A stretch of DNA of 64,000 bases from Clostridia bacterium (GTDB lineage Bacteria > Bacillota > Clostridia > Christensenellales > CAG-138), in the NCBI GenBank assembly GCA_017429985.1, contig JAFRNW010000018.1:62001-126000 (forward strand). The letters run 5' to 3'. A program made the translations under genes and the position numbers. This document shows positions 46,306 through 54,731 of the stretch, one piece after another. Position 1 is the first letter of the stretch. Each line of letters opens with the position of its first letter. A model generated the notes under the pieces. The model saw only the letters and a program-made list of their open reading frames with translations, was not told the origin of the DNA and made no database searches.

Positions 46306-47286
46306 TCACTCCCACTCGATCGTCCCGGAAGGCTTAGGCGTCACATCATACAGCACGCGGTTCACGCCTTTCACTTCCGACGTGATCCTGTTTGTGATTT
46401 TCGCAAGCACTTCGTAGGGGATCGGATAGATGTCCGCGGTAACAGCGTCAATTGTGTTCACCGCTCTCAGCACCACCGGCCACTCAAACGTCCGTTTCCC
46501 GTCACGGATCCCGGTTGAACGGATATCCGGAACAATGGTGAAATACTGCCAGACTTTGGAAGACAGACCCGCTTTCTCAAATTCCTCGCGGAGAATCGCA
46601 TCGGATTCCCTGACCGCCTCCAGCCTGTCCCGTGTAATCGCGCCGACACAGCGGACGCCGAGTCCCGGACCCGGGAACGGCTGACGGTATACCATTTTCT
46701 CGGGCAATCCGAGTGCAACACCGACTACGCGGACCTCATCTTTATACAGGAGCTTCACGGGCTCGACCAGTTCAAAATGCAGATCTTCCGGAAGGCCGCC
46801 CACATTGTGATGGGACTTGATTCCGTGGGATTCCAGAATGTCCGGATAAATCGTGCCCTGGGCGAGGTATTTGATCCCGTCCAGCTTCCTGGCTTCCTCC
46901 GCAAATACGTCAATAAAGATCGATCCGATGATCTTGCGCTTCTTCTCGGGATCCTCCACGCCTGCGAGACTGTCGAGGAAACGGTCTACCGCATCCACAT
47001 AGATAAGGTTTGCGTGCATTTCTTCACCGAATACCTTGATGACCTGCTCCGGCTCGCCCTTCCTGAGGAGCCCGTGATTTACATGGACGCATGTCAGCTG
47101 GTCGCCGATCGCGCGGATCAGAAGGGCTGCCGTTACGGAAGAGTCTACGCCGCCGGACAGAGCCAGCAGCACCTTGTCTTTTCCGACCGTTTCACGGATC
47201 TCACGGACTTCCTGCTTGATATACGCTTCAGCCTGTTCTCTGGTCTGGATCCTTGCCATATCCTCGGGACGAACATTCCCCTTCAT
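46306..47286 (-). CDS. guaA: GMP synthase ATP-pyrophosphatase subunit (no amidotransferase domain)
   Basis: Converts XMP to GMP. The 326 residues contain only the synthetase part of GuaA: the PP-loop [17 protein letters not shown], the [15 protein letters not shown] block, the dimerisation domain ([13 protein letters not shown]) and the C-terminus KPSGTIEWE. Common bacterial GuaA is about 515 residues with an N-terminal class I amidotransferase, which is missing here; a stand-alone GuaAa-type subunit or free ammonia is needed. ATG 47286 has AAGGAG; the longer frame is rejected because it overlaps xpt. It follows xpt by four bases under a guanine riboswitch. Confidence 0.93.
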   Translation of the reverse strand: MKGNVRPEDMARIQTREQAEAYIKQEVREIRETVGKDKVLLALSGGVDSSVTAALLIRAIGDQLTCVHVNHGLLRKGEPEQVIKVFGEEMHANLIYVDAVDRFLDSLAGVEDPEKKRKIIGSIFIDVFAEEARKLDGIKYLAQGTIYPDILESHGIKSHHNVGGLPEDLHFELVEPVKLLYKDEVRVVGVALGLPEKMVYRQPFPGPGLGVRCVGAITRDRLEAVRESDAILREEFEKAGLSSKVWQYFTIVPDIRSTGIRDGKRTFEWPVVLRAVNTIDAVTADIYPIPYEVLAKITNRITSEVKGVNRVLYDVTPKPSGTIEWE

Positions 47287-47290
47287 GCTT

Positions 47291-47875
47291 TTATTCTCCT
47301 TCCTGTTTGCGGAATACGATTCCGTTCTCATCCGCCTTGTCGATGATCGCCAGCGCATGATAATTGATCCCCATGTCACGGAGTCTCTGACCGCCAGCCT
47401 GGAATCCCTTCTCTACGGCGATCCCGACGCCGACCAGTTCTGCTCCAGCCTGATCCACGATATCGCAGAGACCGCGGGCCGCTTCCCCGTTCGCCATGAA
47501 GTCATCGATGATCAGCACTCTGTCTCCGCTCTTCAGCCAGTCCTTCGCAACGATCTGCGTGACTTTCTTTTTATAGGTGTAGGAATAGATTTCGCTGGCA
47601 TAAAGGCCGCCCTCGATGTTGTCGCTTTTTGCCTTCTTGGCATACAGCATCTGTTTTCCCCATTTCAGCGCGCAGATCGCGGCAAGCGCGATTCCGCTTG
47701 CTTCCGCCGTCAGGACGATATCCACGTTGTCGATATCATAGTATTTGGCGAACTCGTCCGCCATCCTGCCCATCAGGGCGCAGTCCACGCGGTGATTCAG
47801 AAAACCGTCGATCTTGATAATGTTTCCGGGCAGCACTTTTCCGTCTTTGACGATTCTTTCCTCTAATTCCCTCAT
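47291..47875 (-). CDS. xpt: Xanthine phosphoribosyltransferase
   Basis: Purine salvage enzyme making XMP from xanthine and PRPP. The 194 residues start [31 protein letters not shown], and carry the PRPP-binding loop [17 protein letters not shown] and [14 protein letters not shown] 47875 is chosen because AGGAGG lies five bases farther from it than from the preceding ATG. The gene is preceded by a guanine riboswitch and followed closely by guaA, which takes XMP onward to GMP. Confidence 0.95.
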   Translation of the reverse strand: MRELEERIVKDGKVLPGNIIKIDGFLNHRVDCALMGRMADEFAKYYDIDNVDIVLTAEASGIALAAICALKWGKQMLYAKKAKSDNIEGGLYASEIYSYTYKKKVTQIVAKDWLKSGDRVLIIDDFMANGEAARGLCDIVDQAGAELVGVGIAVEKGFQAGGQRLRDMGINYHALAIIDKADENGIVFRKQEGE

Positions 47876-47899
47876 CATTTCCTCCTGTTCCAATAGTGC

Positions 47900-48036
47900 A
47901 AAAAAAGGCAACGTCCCCGCTGCCAATTCAATACAACAAATACCGCAGAGTGTGATCTGCAGATCTGTTTACCAATAGTCGCCCGATATGGACAGGCGGT
48001 AGAGACGTCCGGACCGTATTACCGGACCTATATTGG
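47900..48036 (-). promoter_or_regulatory. Guanine riboswitch with downstream terminator, controlling xpt-guaA
   Basis: The purine aptamer occupies 47972-48036 on the minus strand. P1 is CCAATA/TATTGG, the P2 arms are GTCCGG/CCGGAC, the invariant core CTCTACC follows, then P3 and the terminal GACTAT. The cytosine at the ligand-pairing position (GACTA) indicates guanine rather than adenine. The expression platform is a terminator, GGCAGC (47919-47924) pairing with GTTGCC (47907-47912), followed by seven T. High guanine would terminate transcription. Confidence 0.9.
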
Positions 48037-48057
48037 CAACGATGTTCTTATTCATTA

Positions 48058-48087
48058 AGTATAGTACATGGTTTTTCCCGATGTAAA
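48058..48087 (-). promoter_or_regulatory. Promoter of the xpt-guaA riboswitch transcript
   Basis: Minus-strand TTTACA (48082-48087) and TATACT (48058-48063) are spaced by 18 bases, ending about 20 bases before the aptamer. Confidence 0.6.
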
Positions 48088-48172
48088 CCATAAATATGCC
48101 GAATGAGGGTCTTTTTCCCGCTGTCAATCCGAAAGGATTTTCAATACGGCACCGCCGGCCGGAGCGCATCCC

Positions 48173-48808
48173 TCACTTCCCGAGAATGCTCTTTCTCGCT
48201 TTTTCGATATGGACGCGCATCAGCTCTTCCGCCTTCTCGCCGTCTCCCGCCGCGATCGCCTCATAGATCCCCCGGTGTTCCCCGAGGGAAGTGATCGCGC
48301 GGTCCGGCGTCTCGTAGGAGACGCGCCTATATTTCACGATCCTTCTGTGCAGCGGTCCCAGCGTCTGGATCATGGTCGGGCTTTTCGTCAGTGCGTACAG
48401 CGCCTGGTGGAATCCGGAATCCGCCGCGTTGGTCCCGTCGTGGTCGTCCTTTTCGGTATAGAACTCCTGCAGATCCAGAAGCCGTTTCAGCTCCTTCAGT
48501 CCCTGTTCGTCGGCGTTCTCTGCCGCCATTTTCGCCGCGAGGCTCTCGATGCGGTATCGGATCGCGTAGATATCCTCGATATCCTTTTCCGTGATACCCA
48601 TCACCCTCGCCCCCTTCGAGGTCATCTCCACGATATGCTCCTGCGCAAGCCTGCTCAGCGCTTCCCGGACGGGCGTCCGGCTCACCCCCAGCGTTTCCGA
48701 CAGCTTCAGCTCCGTTAAAAGCTCGTCGTGCTCGTAAACGCCGGTCAGAATGTCATGCTCCAGCTCGTTGAATATCTGATCCGCGATGGACAGCATTTTG
48801 TGATTCAT
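48173..48808 (-). CDS. GntR-family (FCD) transcription regulator
   Basis: A 211-residue regulator with the N-terminal wHTH (QIFNELEHDILTGVYEHDELLTELKLSETLGVSRTPVREALSRL) and a C-terminal all-helical FCD ligand domain with DIYAIRYRIES, the FHQALY histidine and HRGIYEAIAAGD. It lies 15 bases after the DRE-TIM enzyme gene and probably controls the promoter at 50.25 kb, which contains an inverted repeat. Confidence 0.92.
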   Translation of the reverse strand: MNHKMLSIADQIFNELEHDILTGVYEHDELLTELKLSETLGVSRTPVREALSRLAQEHIVEMTSKGARVMGITEKDIEDIYAIRYRIESLAAKMAAENADEQGLKELKRLLDLQEFYTEKDDHDGTNAADSGFHQALYALTKSPTMIQTLGPLHRRIVKYRRVSYETPDRAITSLGEHRGIYEAIAAGDGEKAEELMRVHIEKARKSILGK

Positions 48809-48823
48809 TTCTCTTCCCTCTCC

Positions 48824-50200
48824 TTACAGCCTGCAGAGCCTTCCGTTTGTCAGCTCCTCGATCTTGAGCTCCAGTTCCTGGTTGGACACGGCGGTGGTCC
48901 TTCCGTCCAGATACAGACCGTCGATCCATTCCTTCAGCCGGATGACGAGCTCGTCGTGCTTGCCGACCCCCTCGTTCGCGTTCAGCTGGTAGTTTTCGTT
49001 GATCCAGTAGGCGATCCCGGCCAGTCCGGAGGTGTTCGTGATCATGACGGACACGGGCCGGTTCAGGATCTTCTTCGTGTCGAAGATGTTGTAGATCTCC
49101 TCGTCCTTCATGAGCCCGTCCGCGTGTATGCCCGCACGCGTCATGTTGAAATACTTCCCGACGAACGGCGTCATGGGCGGGATCTTATATCCGATCTCGT
49201 TCTCGAAGTACTTCGCGATCTCGGTAATGGCCGTCGGATCCATCCCGTCGAGCGAACCGCGCAGAGACGCGTACTCCATCACCATCGCCTCGAGCGGGAT
49301 ATTCCCGGTCCTTTCCCCGATCCCGAGCAGCGAGCAGTTGACGGCCGCCGCGCCGTACAGCCATGCCGTCGACGCGTTCGTCACCGCCTTGTAGAAGTCG
49401 TTGTGACCGTGCCACTCCAGATACTCGCTCTCCACGCCGGAATAATGCATGAGACCGTAGATGATGCCCGGCACGCTCCTCGGGAGCGCGACGCCGGTAT
49501 ACGGGACACCATATCCCATCGTGTCGCACGCCCGGATCCGGACGGGGATCCTTGCGTCGCGGCTCATCTTCATGAGCTCGTTCACGAACGGTACCACAAA
49601 GCCGTAGAAGTCGGCTCTGGTGATGTCCTCCAGATGGCATCTCGGCATGATGTCCGCCTCAAACGCATCCGCAATGGTCGCGAGATACTTGTCCATCGCC
49701 TGCTTTCTCGTCAGCCCCATCTTCTTGAAGATGTGATAGTCGGAACAGCTGACCAGGATGCCCGTCTCGCGGATCCCAAGGTCCTTCACGAGCTTGAAAT
49801 CCTCCTTGCTCGCCCGGATCCAGGTAGTGATCTCCGGGAACTGCAGACCGAGCTCCTGGCAGCGCTGCAGCGCCTCCCGGTCCTTCTGGCTGTAGATGAA
49901 GAACTCCGTCTGGCGGATGACACCGTACGGGCCCCCGAGCTTGCTCATCAGTTTAAAGAGATCCACGATCTGGTCCGGTGTATACGGATTGACGGACTGC
50001 TGCCCGTCCCGGAATGAGGTATCCGAGATCCAGATCTCCTCCGGCATGTTCATGGGAACGCGCCGGTGGTTGAACGCGATCTTCGGGATCTGTTCGTAGT
50101 TATAGATATCCCGGTAAAGATTGGGATCCTTCACGTCCTGAAGGGAATACCGGTAATCGTTTTCTTCCAGCAGGTTCGTCTTGTTGGAAATCTCAAGCAT
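48824..50200 (-). CDS. DRE-TIM metallolyase, isopropylmalate/homocitrate-synthase-like (candidate Re-citrate synthase)
   Basis: A 458-residue enzyme of the HMGL/IPMS superfamily that condenses an acyl-CoA with a 2-oxo acid. The signature DTSFRDGQQ is present near residue 60, RCHLEDITRAD carries catalytic residues, and EWHGHNDFYKAVTNA provides the H-x-H metal ligands. There is no leucine-feedback (LeuA) regulatory domain. This resembles clostridial proteins annotated as isopropylmalate synthases, among which Re-citrate synthase is found. The exact substrate is open. It is co-transcribed with a GntR regulator next to a pyrimidine/hydantoin cluster. Confidence 0.7.
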   Translation of the reverse strand: MLEISNKTNLLEENDYRYSLQDVKDPNLYRDIYNYEQIPKIAFNHRRVPMNMPEEIWISDTSFRDGQQSVNPYTPDQIVDLFKLMSKLGGPYGVIRQTEFFIYSQKDREALQRCQELGLQFPEITTWIRASKEDFKLVKDLGIRETGILVSCSDYHIFKKMGLTRKQAMDKYLATIADAFEADIMPRCHLEDITRADFYGFVVPFVNELMKMSRDARIPVRIRACDTMGYGVPYTGVALPRSVPGIIYGLMHYSGVESEYLEWHGHNDFYKAVTNASTAWLYGAAAVNCSLLGIGERTGNIPLEAMVMEYASLRGSLDGMDPTAITEIAKYFENEIGYKIPPMTPFVGKYFNMTRAGIHADGLMKDEEIYNIFDTKKILNRPVSVMITNTSGLAGIAYWINENYQLNANEGVGKHDELVIRLKEWIDGLYLDGRTTAVSNQELELKIEELTNGRLCRL

Positions 50201-50231
50201 GTACGCATCCTCCGCGTGTCCAATGGAATTA

Positions 50232-50268
50232 ATGTATACAATTATACATCTAATTGCGGATTGTTCAA
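50232..50268 (-). promoter_or_regulatory. Promoter with GntR-type operator for the DRE-TIM/GntR unit
   Basis: Minus-strand TTGAAC (50263-50268) and TATAAT (50241-50246) are spaced by 16 bases. ATGTATA (50232-50238) and TATACAT (50243-50249) form a perfect 7-bp inverted repeat that overlaps the -10 box. Confidence 0.65.
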
Positions 50269-50313
50269 CTGTTTTTTATCCGTTCGGCCGTTCTTCCCCG
50301 GCCGTATCCAAAT

Positions 50314-50340
50314 GAAAAGAGGGACCCGGAAAGGTCCCTC
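50314..50340 (-). terminator. Terminator of the hydA-M20-preA operon
   Basis: GAGGGACC (50319-50326) and GGTCCCTC (50333-50340) form a perfect 8-bp stem with a six-base loop, followed on the minus strand by TTTTCATTTGG. Confidence 0.75.
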
Positions 50341-50359
50341 ATAAAGGATTGGAAAACCC

Positions 50360-51547
50360 TTATGTTTCCTGAATGGTCAGACAGCCCTCCTCAGGGCACG
50401 CCAGCGTGCAGAACCCGCACCCCCTGCATTGATCCGGATTAATGACCGGCTGTTTCCCTTCCATCCGGATCGCGCCGTACCCGTTGTTCTGGCAGGCGGT
50501 ACAGCACTTCCCGCATCCGATGCACAGCTCCGGATTCCGCACCGCGGTCCTTTTTGCCGAACGGTCCAGCTTTTCATGATCCTCAAACGTATCGAGGCAT
50601 TTGCCGACCATGTCGGAAACGCGTTCGAAGCCCTTCTCCTGCATGTATCCGTCGAGACCGTGAAGCAGCTTTGCGATGATGCCGAACCCGTTCCGCATCA
50701 CGGCGGTGCACAGCTGCAGCGTTCCCGCTCCGAGAAGGAGGAATTCCGCGGCGTCTTCCCAGGTACTGATCCCGCCGACTCCCGCGACGGGAAGCCCGAC
50801 GGTCCTGGCGAGCTCCGACACGCACGCCAGCGCGACCGGCTTGACCGCGGGTCCGGAGATCCCGCAGTAGGTGGACTTGCCCCCGACGCTGAGCTTCGGC
50901 AGCATCGTATCAAGATCGATCCCGCAGTATCCGTGCACGGAGTCGATGGCGCAGACGGCGTCCGCCCCGCCCTCCTTCGCCGCCAGGGCGATCTCGGTCA
51001 GGTTGGCGACCATGGGCGTCAGCTTCACGATGATCGGGGTATCCTTCCGTCTCGCGTCGCGGATCCATCCCGTCACCTCTTTCGTCATGCCGGGGTCCGT
51101 AACCGGAATGACGCCGGATCCGTCCCCCTGCGGACAGGACATGCTGCATTCGATCATGTCGATGCCGGCTTCCTCCAGCTCGTGCACCAGAAGTTCCCAC
51201 TCGCCGCGGTTCCTCGCCATGATGCTTCCGATCAGGATGCGGTCGGGATACCGTTCCTTCAGGTACCGCGTATCCGAACAGATCTCGTTGATATGCCTTT
51301 CCGAGATCAGGTCGATGTTTCCGTACGCGTTCAGTCCCCTGCCCGCGCATGCGGACATGATGGGATAGGCAAGATGGACCGGCTCTTCCTCGACGGAGGT
51401 CGTCTTGAAAACGGCGCCCGCCCAGCCGGCCTCAAACGCGCGCTCGATCCGTTCCCTCCGGTCAGAGGGCGGCGACGCGGCGATGGAAAAGGGGTTGATA
51501 AAGTGCTTTCCGCAGAAATCCACGGACAGATCATGCGTTAGCTTCAC
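50360..51547 (-). CDS. preA: PreA-like dihydropyrimidine dehydrogenase subunit
   Basis: FMN enzyme of the dihydroorotate/dihydropyrimidine dehydrogenase family, 395 residues. The TIM barrel contains the catalytic cysteine in ECSMSCPQGDGSG and a phosphate-binding GVGGISTWEDAAEFLLLGA. The C-terminal ferredoxin part has two 4Fe-4S motifs: CIGCGKCCTAC and CRGCGFCTLAC. It would need a PreT-type flavoprotein partner, which is not in the window. It overlaps the M20 gene by ATGA. Confidence 0.88.
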   Translation of the reverse strand: MKLTHDLSVDFCGKHFINPFSIAASPPSDRRERIERAFEAGWAGAVFKTTSVEEEPVHLAYPIMSACAGRGLNAYGNIDLISERHINEICSDTRYLKERYPDRILIGSIMARNRGEWELLVHELEEAGIDMIECSMSCPQGDGSGVIPVTDPGMTKEVTGWIRDARRKDTPIIVKLTPMVANLTEIALAAKEGGADAVCAIDSVHGYCGIDLDTMLPKLSVGGKSTYCGISGPAVKPVALACVSELARTVGLPVAGVGGISTWEDAAEFLLLGAGTLQLCTAVMRNGFGIIAKLLHGLDGYMQEKGFERVSDMVGKCLDTFEDHEKLDRSAKRTAVRNPELCIGCGKCCTACQNNGYGAIRMEGKQPVINPDQCRGCGFCTLACPEEGCLTIQET

Positions 51548-52734
51548 CTGTCATCCTCCTCAAGCAGCGCTTCCATGATGCCGATATACCCGTGCATGGC
51601 GGCGACAAGCTGGTCGACCTCGACGTACTCGTCGACGGTATGCGCGAGGTCCTCCCTGGACGGTCCGAATCCCATGGTCCGTATGCCGGCTTCCCCGGCG
51701 TAATGGCTTCCGTTCGTGCAGAAGTTGTAGGCGGTCAGCTCTGGGCAAATGCCGATTTCGTCCAGGCGCTGTTTGACCTTCTGTACGTACGGCTCCGAGG
51801 CGTCGTATTTCCATCCGGGGAAGAACCGCGTGTCCGCAATGGGTTCCCCGGTATAACAGCGTTCCTCTCCCGCGGTAAAGTATGCCTTCGCCTTGAATTC
51901 GGGATCCTCCGCTTCCATCTGCCCGATAATATCCAGCACCGGTTTGAGTACACTCCCCGGCGTTTCCTTCGGCAGGAGGCGCCGGTCGTAGGTCACGGAG
52001 CAGAGGGACGGTAAAACGGACGCGCCGGGATAGGGCACCGACACGATATCGGTCAGCTCCATGTTGCCTTTCGCAAGCCCCGGGTATTCCGGGACCGGGA
52101 CCGCCCGCAGCCGTTCGATCAGCCGCACCATCTTGTACACCGCGTTGATCCCCTTCTCCGGATTGGAGGAATGGGCGCTCTTTCCGTAGGTCTCGACCTT
52201 GATCTCCGCCCTGCCCCGCTGACCGATCTTCAGATTCATCTCGGAAGCCTCGCCGATCACGACGAAATCGGGCTTCACGATCCGGCTGATCTCACGCGAC
52301 GCGACCCCTTCAAAGCACTCCTCATGGACGACGCCGGCGAAGCAGATTTCCCCCGGGAAGTCCCGCCCGTGCGCCTGCACGTAGCGCAGGATCGCGATCG
52401 CCATGGCCGCGTCCGCGCCTTTCATGTCCGACGTGCCGCGTCCGTATAGCTTCCCGTCCGCGATCTCCCCGCCGAACGGGTCGTGCGACCAGACGGAGGG
52501 ATCCGGCACCGGGACGGTGTCGATATGCCCGTCAAACAGGATCGTCGGGCCGTGGCGGTCCCCTTTTACGCAGGCGATGATGTCGCCGTAGCGGTCGATT
52601 GTGATCTCCGCTCCGATCTCTTTGAATTTTTCCGAAAGGATCTGAACGACCCCTTCCTCCTCGCCGGAATAGCTCCTGCAGCGGATCAGCCGCTGCGTAA
52701 AGGCGATCAGTTCCTCATCCCGCTCAAATTTCAT
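51544..52734 (-). CDS. M20-family metallohydrolase (YgeY-like)
   Basis: A 396-residue M20 zinc hydrolase. The motifs LFDGHIDTVPVPD (metal His/Asp), GRGTSDMKGADAAMAIAI (bridging Asp) and GVVHEECFEGV (catalytic Glu pair, EE) are intact, and GQRGRAEIKVETYGKSAHSSNPEKG is the dimerisation lid. It resembles YgeY-type hydrolases found with hydantoinase/dihydropyrimidinase genes. It may open or deacylate the N-carbamoyl or related product of HydA. It is coupled to preA and lies 12 bases after hydA. Confidence 0.85.
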   Translation of the reverse strand: MKFERDEELIAFTQRLIRCRSYSGEEEGVVQILSEKFKEIGAEITIDRYGDIIACVKGDRHGPTILFDGHIDTVPVPDPSVWSHDPFGGEIADGKLYGRGTSDMKGADAAMAIAILRYVQAHGRDFPGEICFAGVVHEECFEGVASREISRIVKPDFVVIGEASEMNLKIGQRGRAEIKVETYGKSAHSSNPEKGINAVYKMVRLIERLRAVPVPEYPGLAKGNMELTDIVSVPYPGASVLPSLCSVTYDRRLLPKETPGSVLKPVLDIIGQMEAEDPEFKAKAYFTAGEERCYTGEPIADTRFFPGWKYDASEPYVQKVKQRLDEIGICPELTAYNFCTNGSHYAGEAGIRTMGFGPSREDLAHTVDEYVEVDQLVAAMHGYIGIMEALLEEDDR

Positions 52735-52746
52735 GGCTTTCTCTCC

Positions 52747-54126
52747 TTACAGTTCCGCAATAGATCCGGGCAGACCGCGGAACAGAAGGCGTCCGCGCTT
52801 CCTCTCCCCGGTAAAGGTGTTGTGTTCCGCTATGATCTCTCCTCTGGAGACCGTCATGCCGACCTTTCTGTCCAGCATGAGTCCCTCAAACGGGGTATAG
52901 TCCGTTTTTTCGTGCAGCATGGAAGCCGTGAGCGCATACGGCGCGCACGGTTCCTCCAGGAACAGGTCCGCGTCGCTCCCGACCCGGATGACGCCCTTCT
53001 TCGGATAGATGCCGTACATTTTCGCGACGTCCGTCGAAAGGATGTGTGCGAGGCGCTCGTACCCGAACCGGCCCTTCCCGGGTCCTTCCGAGAGCATGAT
53101 CGGGGTCCTGGTCTCGATGCCGGGCATCCCACCCGGGATCCGGTCAAACCGGTCCGACACCCGTTTCTGTGACAGATAGAATCCGCAGTCGTCCGTGCCG
53201 ATCACGAATTTCGCGCCGCCGCTCACCGCGTTCCAGAGCGACTGCCGGTCGGTTTCCCCGCGGATCGGGGGATTGCAGATATAATCGGAACCGTGTTCCC
53301 CGAGATACACGTCCCTGGTCAGCATCAGATAGTGCGGGCACGTTTCGCCGATCACCGTCTGCCCCTTCTGCTGGGCCTGCCGGATCAGCTCCACGCCTGC
53401 CGTACTCGTCACGTGGCGGATCAGGAGCTTCGCGCCGGTTTTTCCCGCGATCCGGATCACGTTTTCGATCGCGCTCCTTTCGCTCTCGTCCGGCCGGCTC
53501 TCCGAGAAATAGGAGATCGCGGTCTTTCCCTCGCGGATCAGCCTTTCGGTGGCGTCGAGCACTTCCCGTTCCGTCTCCGCGTGCACGGTCGCAAGGGCGC
53601 CTGCTTCCGCGACCGCGCGGAAAGCCTCCGTCATCTCCTTTTCCGGGAGGTACAGTCCCGATGCGGAATAGGCGGTATAGAACTTAAAGGACGTGAAACC
53701 GTCCCGCACGAGGCCGGGGATCTCCGAAAGCGCCCCGGCTTCCAGATCGGTGATCGTACAGTGGAACGAATAGTCCGTCACGCACTCTTTTGCCAGCTCG
53801 AGCCTCTCCTCCAAAGCGCTCCGAACGGAATGCCCGTGCGTCTGATCCGCGAAGTCGATCAGGGTCGTAACGCCTCCGATCGCCCCGGACATGGTCCCGT
53901 CGTAAAAATCGTTCATCGTCTGTGTGCCGCCGAACGGCAGCAGCATATGGGCATGCGTCTCGATCGCGCCGGGGAGCAGGTTCCTCCCTTCGCAGTCGAT
54001 CACCCGACGCGCCTGCGTTGCGTCCTTTCCGATATACGCGATCGTTCCGTCCGAGATCCCGACGGACACGATCCCGAGGTCTTCCGGAGCATATACATGC
54101 GCGTTTCTGAGCAGCAGATCCAGCAT
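52747..54126 (-). CDS. hydA: Dihydropyrimidinase / hydantoinase
   Basis: Amidohydrolase of 459 residues that opens dihydropyrimidine or hydantoin rings. ETHAHM (HxH), the lysine that becomes carbamylated in GFTSFKFYTAY, metal histidines in TVHAET and RHVTSTAG, and the Asp in VIGTDDCG are all present. The frame runs 54 codons further upstream, but GGAGG seven bases before ATG 54126 and the normal start MLDLLLRNAHVY fix the start. It leads the hydA-M20-preA operon. Confidence 0.92.
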   Translation of the reverse strand: MLDLLLRNAHVYAPEDLGIVSVGISDGTIAYIGKDATQARRVIDCEGRNLLPGAIETHAHMLLPFGGTQTMNDFYDGTMSGAIGGVTTLIDFADQTHGHSVRSALEERLELAKECVTDYSFHCTITDLEAGALSEIPGLVRDGFTSFKFYTAYSASGLYLPEKEMTEAFRAVAEAGALATVHAETEREVLDATERLIREGKTAISYFSESRPDESERSAIENVIRIAGKTGAKLLIRHVTSTAGVELIRQAQQKGQTVIGETCPHYLMLTRDVYLGEHGSDYICNPPIRGETDRQSLWNAVSGGAKFVIGTDDCGFYLSQKRVSDRFDRIPGGMPGIETRTPIMLSEGPGKGRFGYERLAHILSTDVAKMYGIYPKKGVIRVGSDADLFLEEPCAPYALTASMLHEKTDYTPFEGLMLDRKVGMTVSRGEIIAEHNTFTGERKRGRLLFRGLPGSIAEL

Positions 54127-54174
54127 AGCGATACCTCCAAAATCCGGTCTGTTCACCGTCATTCCGCTTTTTTC

Positions 54175-54203
54175 ATTATATTCGAACCGCACCCCTTCCG
54201 CAA
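54175..54203 (-). promoter_or_regulatory. Promoter of the hydA operon
   Basis: Minus-strand TTGCGG (54198-54203) and TATAAT (54175-54180) are spaced by 17 bases, about 50 bases upstream of hydA. Confidence 0.6.
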
Positions 54204-54281
54204 TATTCGCACCCGTTCCGTCCAGCCGCGGACCGGACGGGCTCTGCACTGAATCTGTATGATTTTTCACCGGATCAGCAG

Positions 54282-54310
54282 TAGCCAATTCCGCACTGAT
54301 GCTTTATAAT
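54282..54310 (+). promoter_or_regulatory. Promoter of the small SH3-domain gene
   Basis: TAGCCA (54282-54287) and consensus TATAAT (54305-54310) are spaced by 17 bases. It is divergent from the hydA promoter. Confidence 0.55.
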
Positions 54311-54372
54311 GTGAGTATGAAATCGGATGATTTCTTAAGCAAATTCAAAATATGACTTAGGAGGACTATAAG

Positions 54373-54645
54373 ATGAGCGAAGAACTGACCATGGAAGCCC
54401 TGGAATCCGTAAGCGGCGGCAAGATCTATAAGGATGCGATCGGCAAGGTCGAAATCACAGACTGCAAGCACGGCGTATATGCAAAGCAGGAGCCGGATGG
54501 AAACAGCGCGAACGTCCAGTTCGTCCACCTCGGAGAGCGGTTCTATTACTACGGAACGACCGGTTCGTGGACCAAGATCAAATGCTACAACGGCAAATAC
54601 GGCTTTGTCAGAACGAGCAAGACGACCGTCGTCGAGAGGTTCTGA
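54373..54645 (+). CDS. Small secreted protein: double-glycine leader plus bacterial SH3 domain
   Basis: A 90-residue protein with TAGGAGGA upstream. The first 16 residues, MSEELTMEALESVSGG, form a double-glycine leader with hydrophobic residues at -12, -7 and -4, as in peptides cut and exported by PCAT-type ABC transporters. The mature part is predominantly beta and looks like an SH3b domain (GVYAKQEPDGNSANVQFVHL, GERFYYYGTTGSWTKIKCYN, YGFVRTSKTTVV). No transporter, immunity or modification gene is adjacent. It may be a bacteriocin, a wall-binding signal or a surface protein. Confidence 0.8.
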   Translation: MSEELTMEALESVSGGKIYKDAIGKVEITDCKHGVYAKQEPDGNSANVQFVHLGERFYYYGTTGSWTKIKCYNGKYGFVRTSKTTVVERF

Positions 54646-54676
54646 GTCCGGACAGACACCAATCCTTTCTAAAGGA

Positions 54677-54704
54677 AAGCACAGCCTCGCGGCTGTGCTT
54701 TTTT
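54677..54704 (+). terminator. Bidirectional terminator between the SH3 gene and iolD
   Basis: AAGCACAGCC (54677-54686), loop TCGC and GGCTGTGCTT (54691-54700) form a perfect 10-bp stem followed by TTTTG. On the other strand it is followed by TCCTTT and can also serve iolD. Confidence 0.85.
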
Positions 54705-54731
54705 GTTGCTGTAATGTGTGTTTCGGGCGTA

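Larger units (their letters stand above)
33449..46319. mobile_element. Putative guaA-site genomic island carrying defense genes
   Basis: The segment begins at the guaA-like remnant and ends at the real guaA 3' end, in direct-repeat geometry. The cargo is Fic, HsdM, HsdS, an unknown protein, HsdR, a GIY-YIG nuclease and a large STAND-like protein, all on one strand. Parts are visibly AT-richer than the flanking chromosome, above all 33.6-37.1 kb. The guaA 3' end is a known insertion hotspot of genomic islands. No integrase or transposase was found, so the element is either decayed, cargo-only, or moved by recombination in trans. Confidence 0.6.

Noticed and set aside
33449..46319. Search for an integrase, transposase or relaxase in the island
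   Set aside because: None of the frames shows tyrosine- or serine-recombinase or transposase motifs, so mobility is inferred only from the guaA repeat.
47287..47379. A 31-codon N-terminal extension of GuaA
   Set aside because: It overlaps xpt in another frame, and the AAGGAG-supported ATG at 47286 gives a normal start. It does not contain an amidotransferase.
54127..54288. A 54-codon N-terminal extension of HydA
   Set aside because: It covers the promoter region, is unlike any dihydropyrimidinase start, and GGAGG supports ATG 54126.
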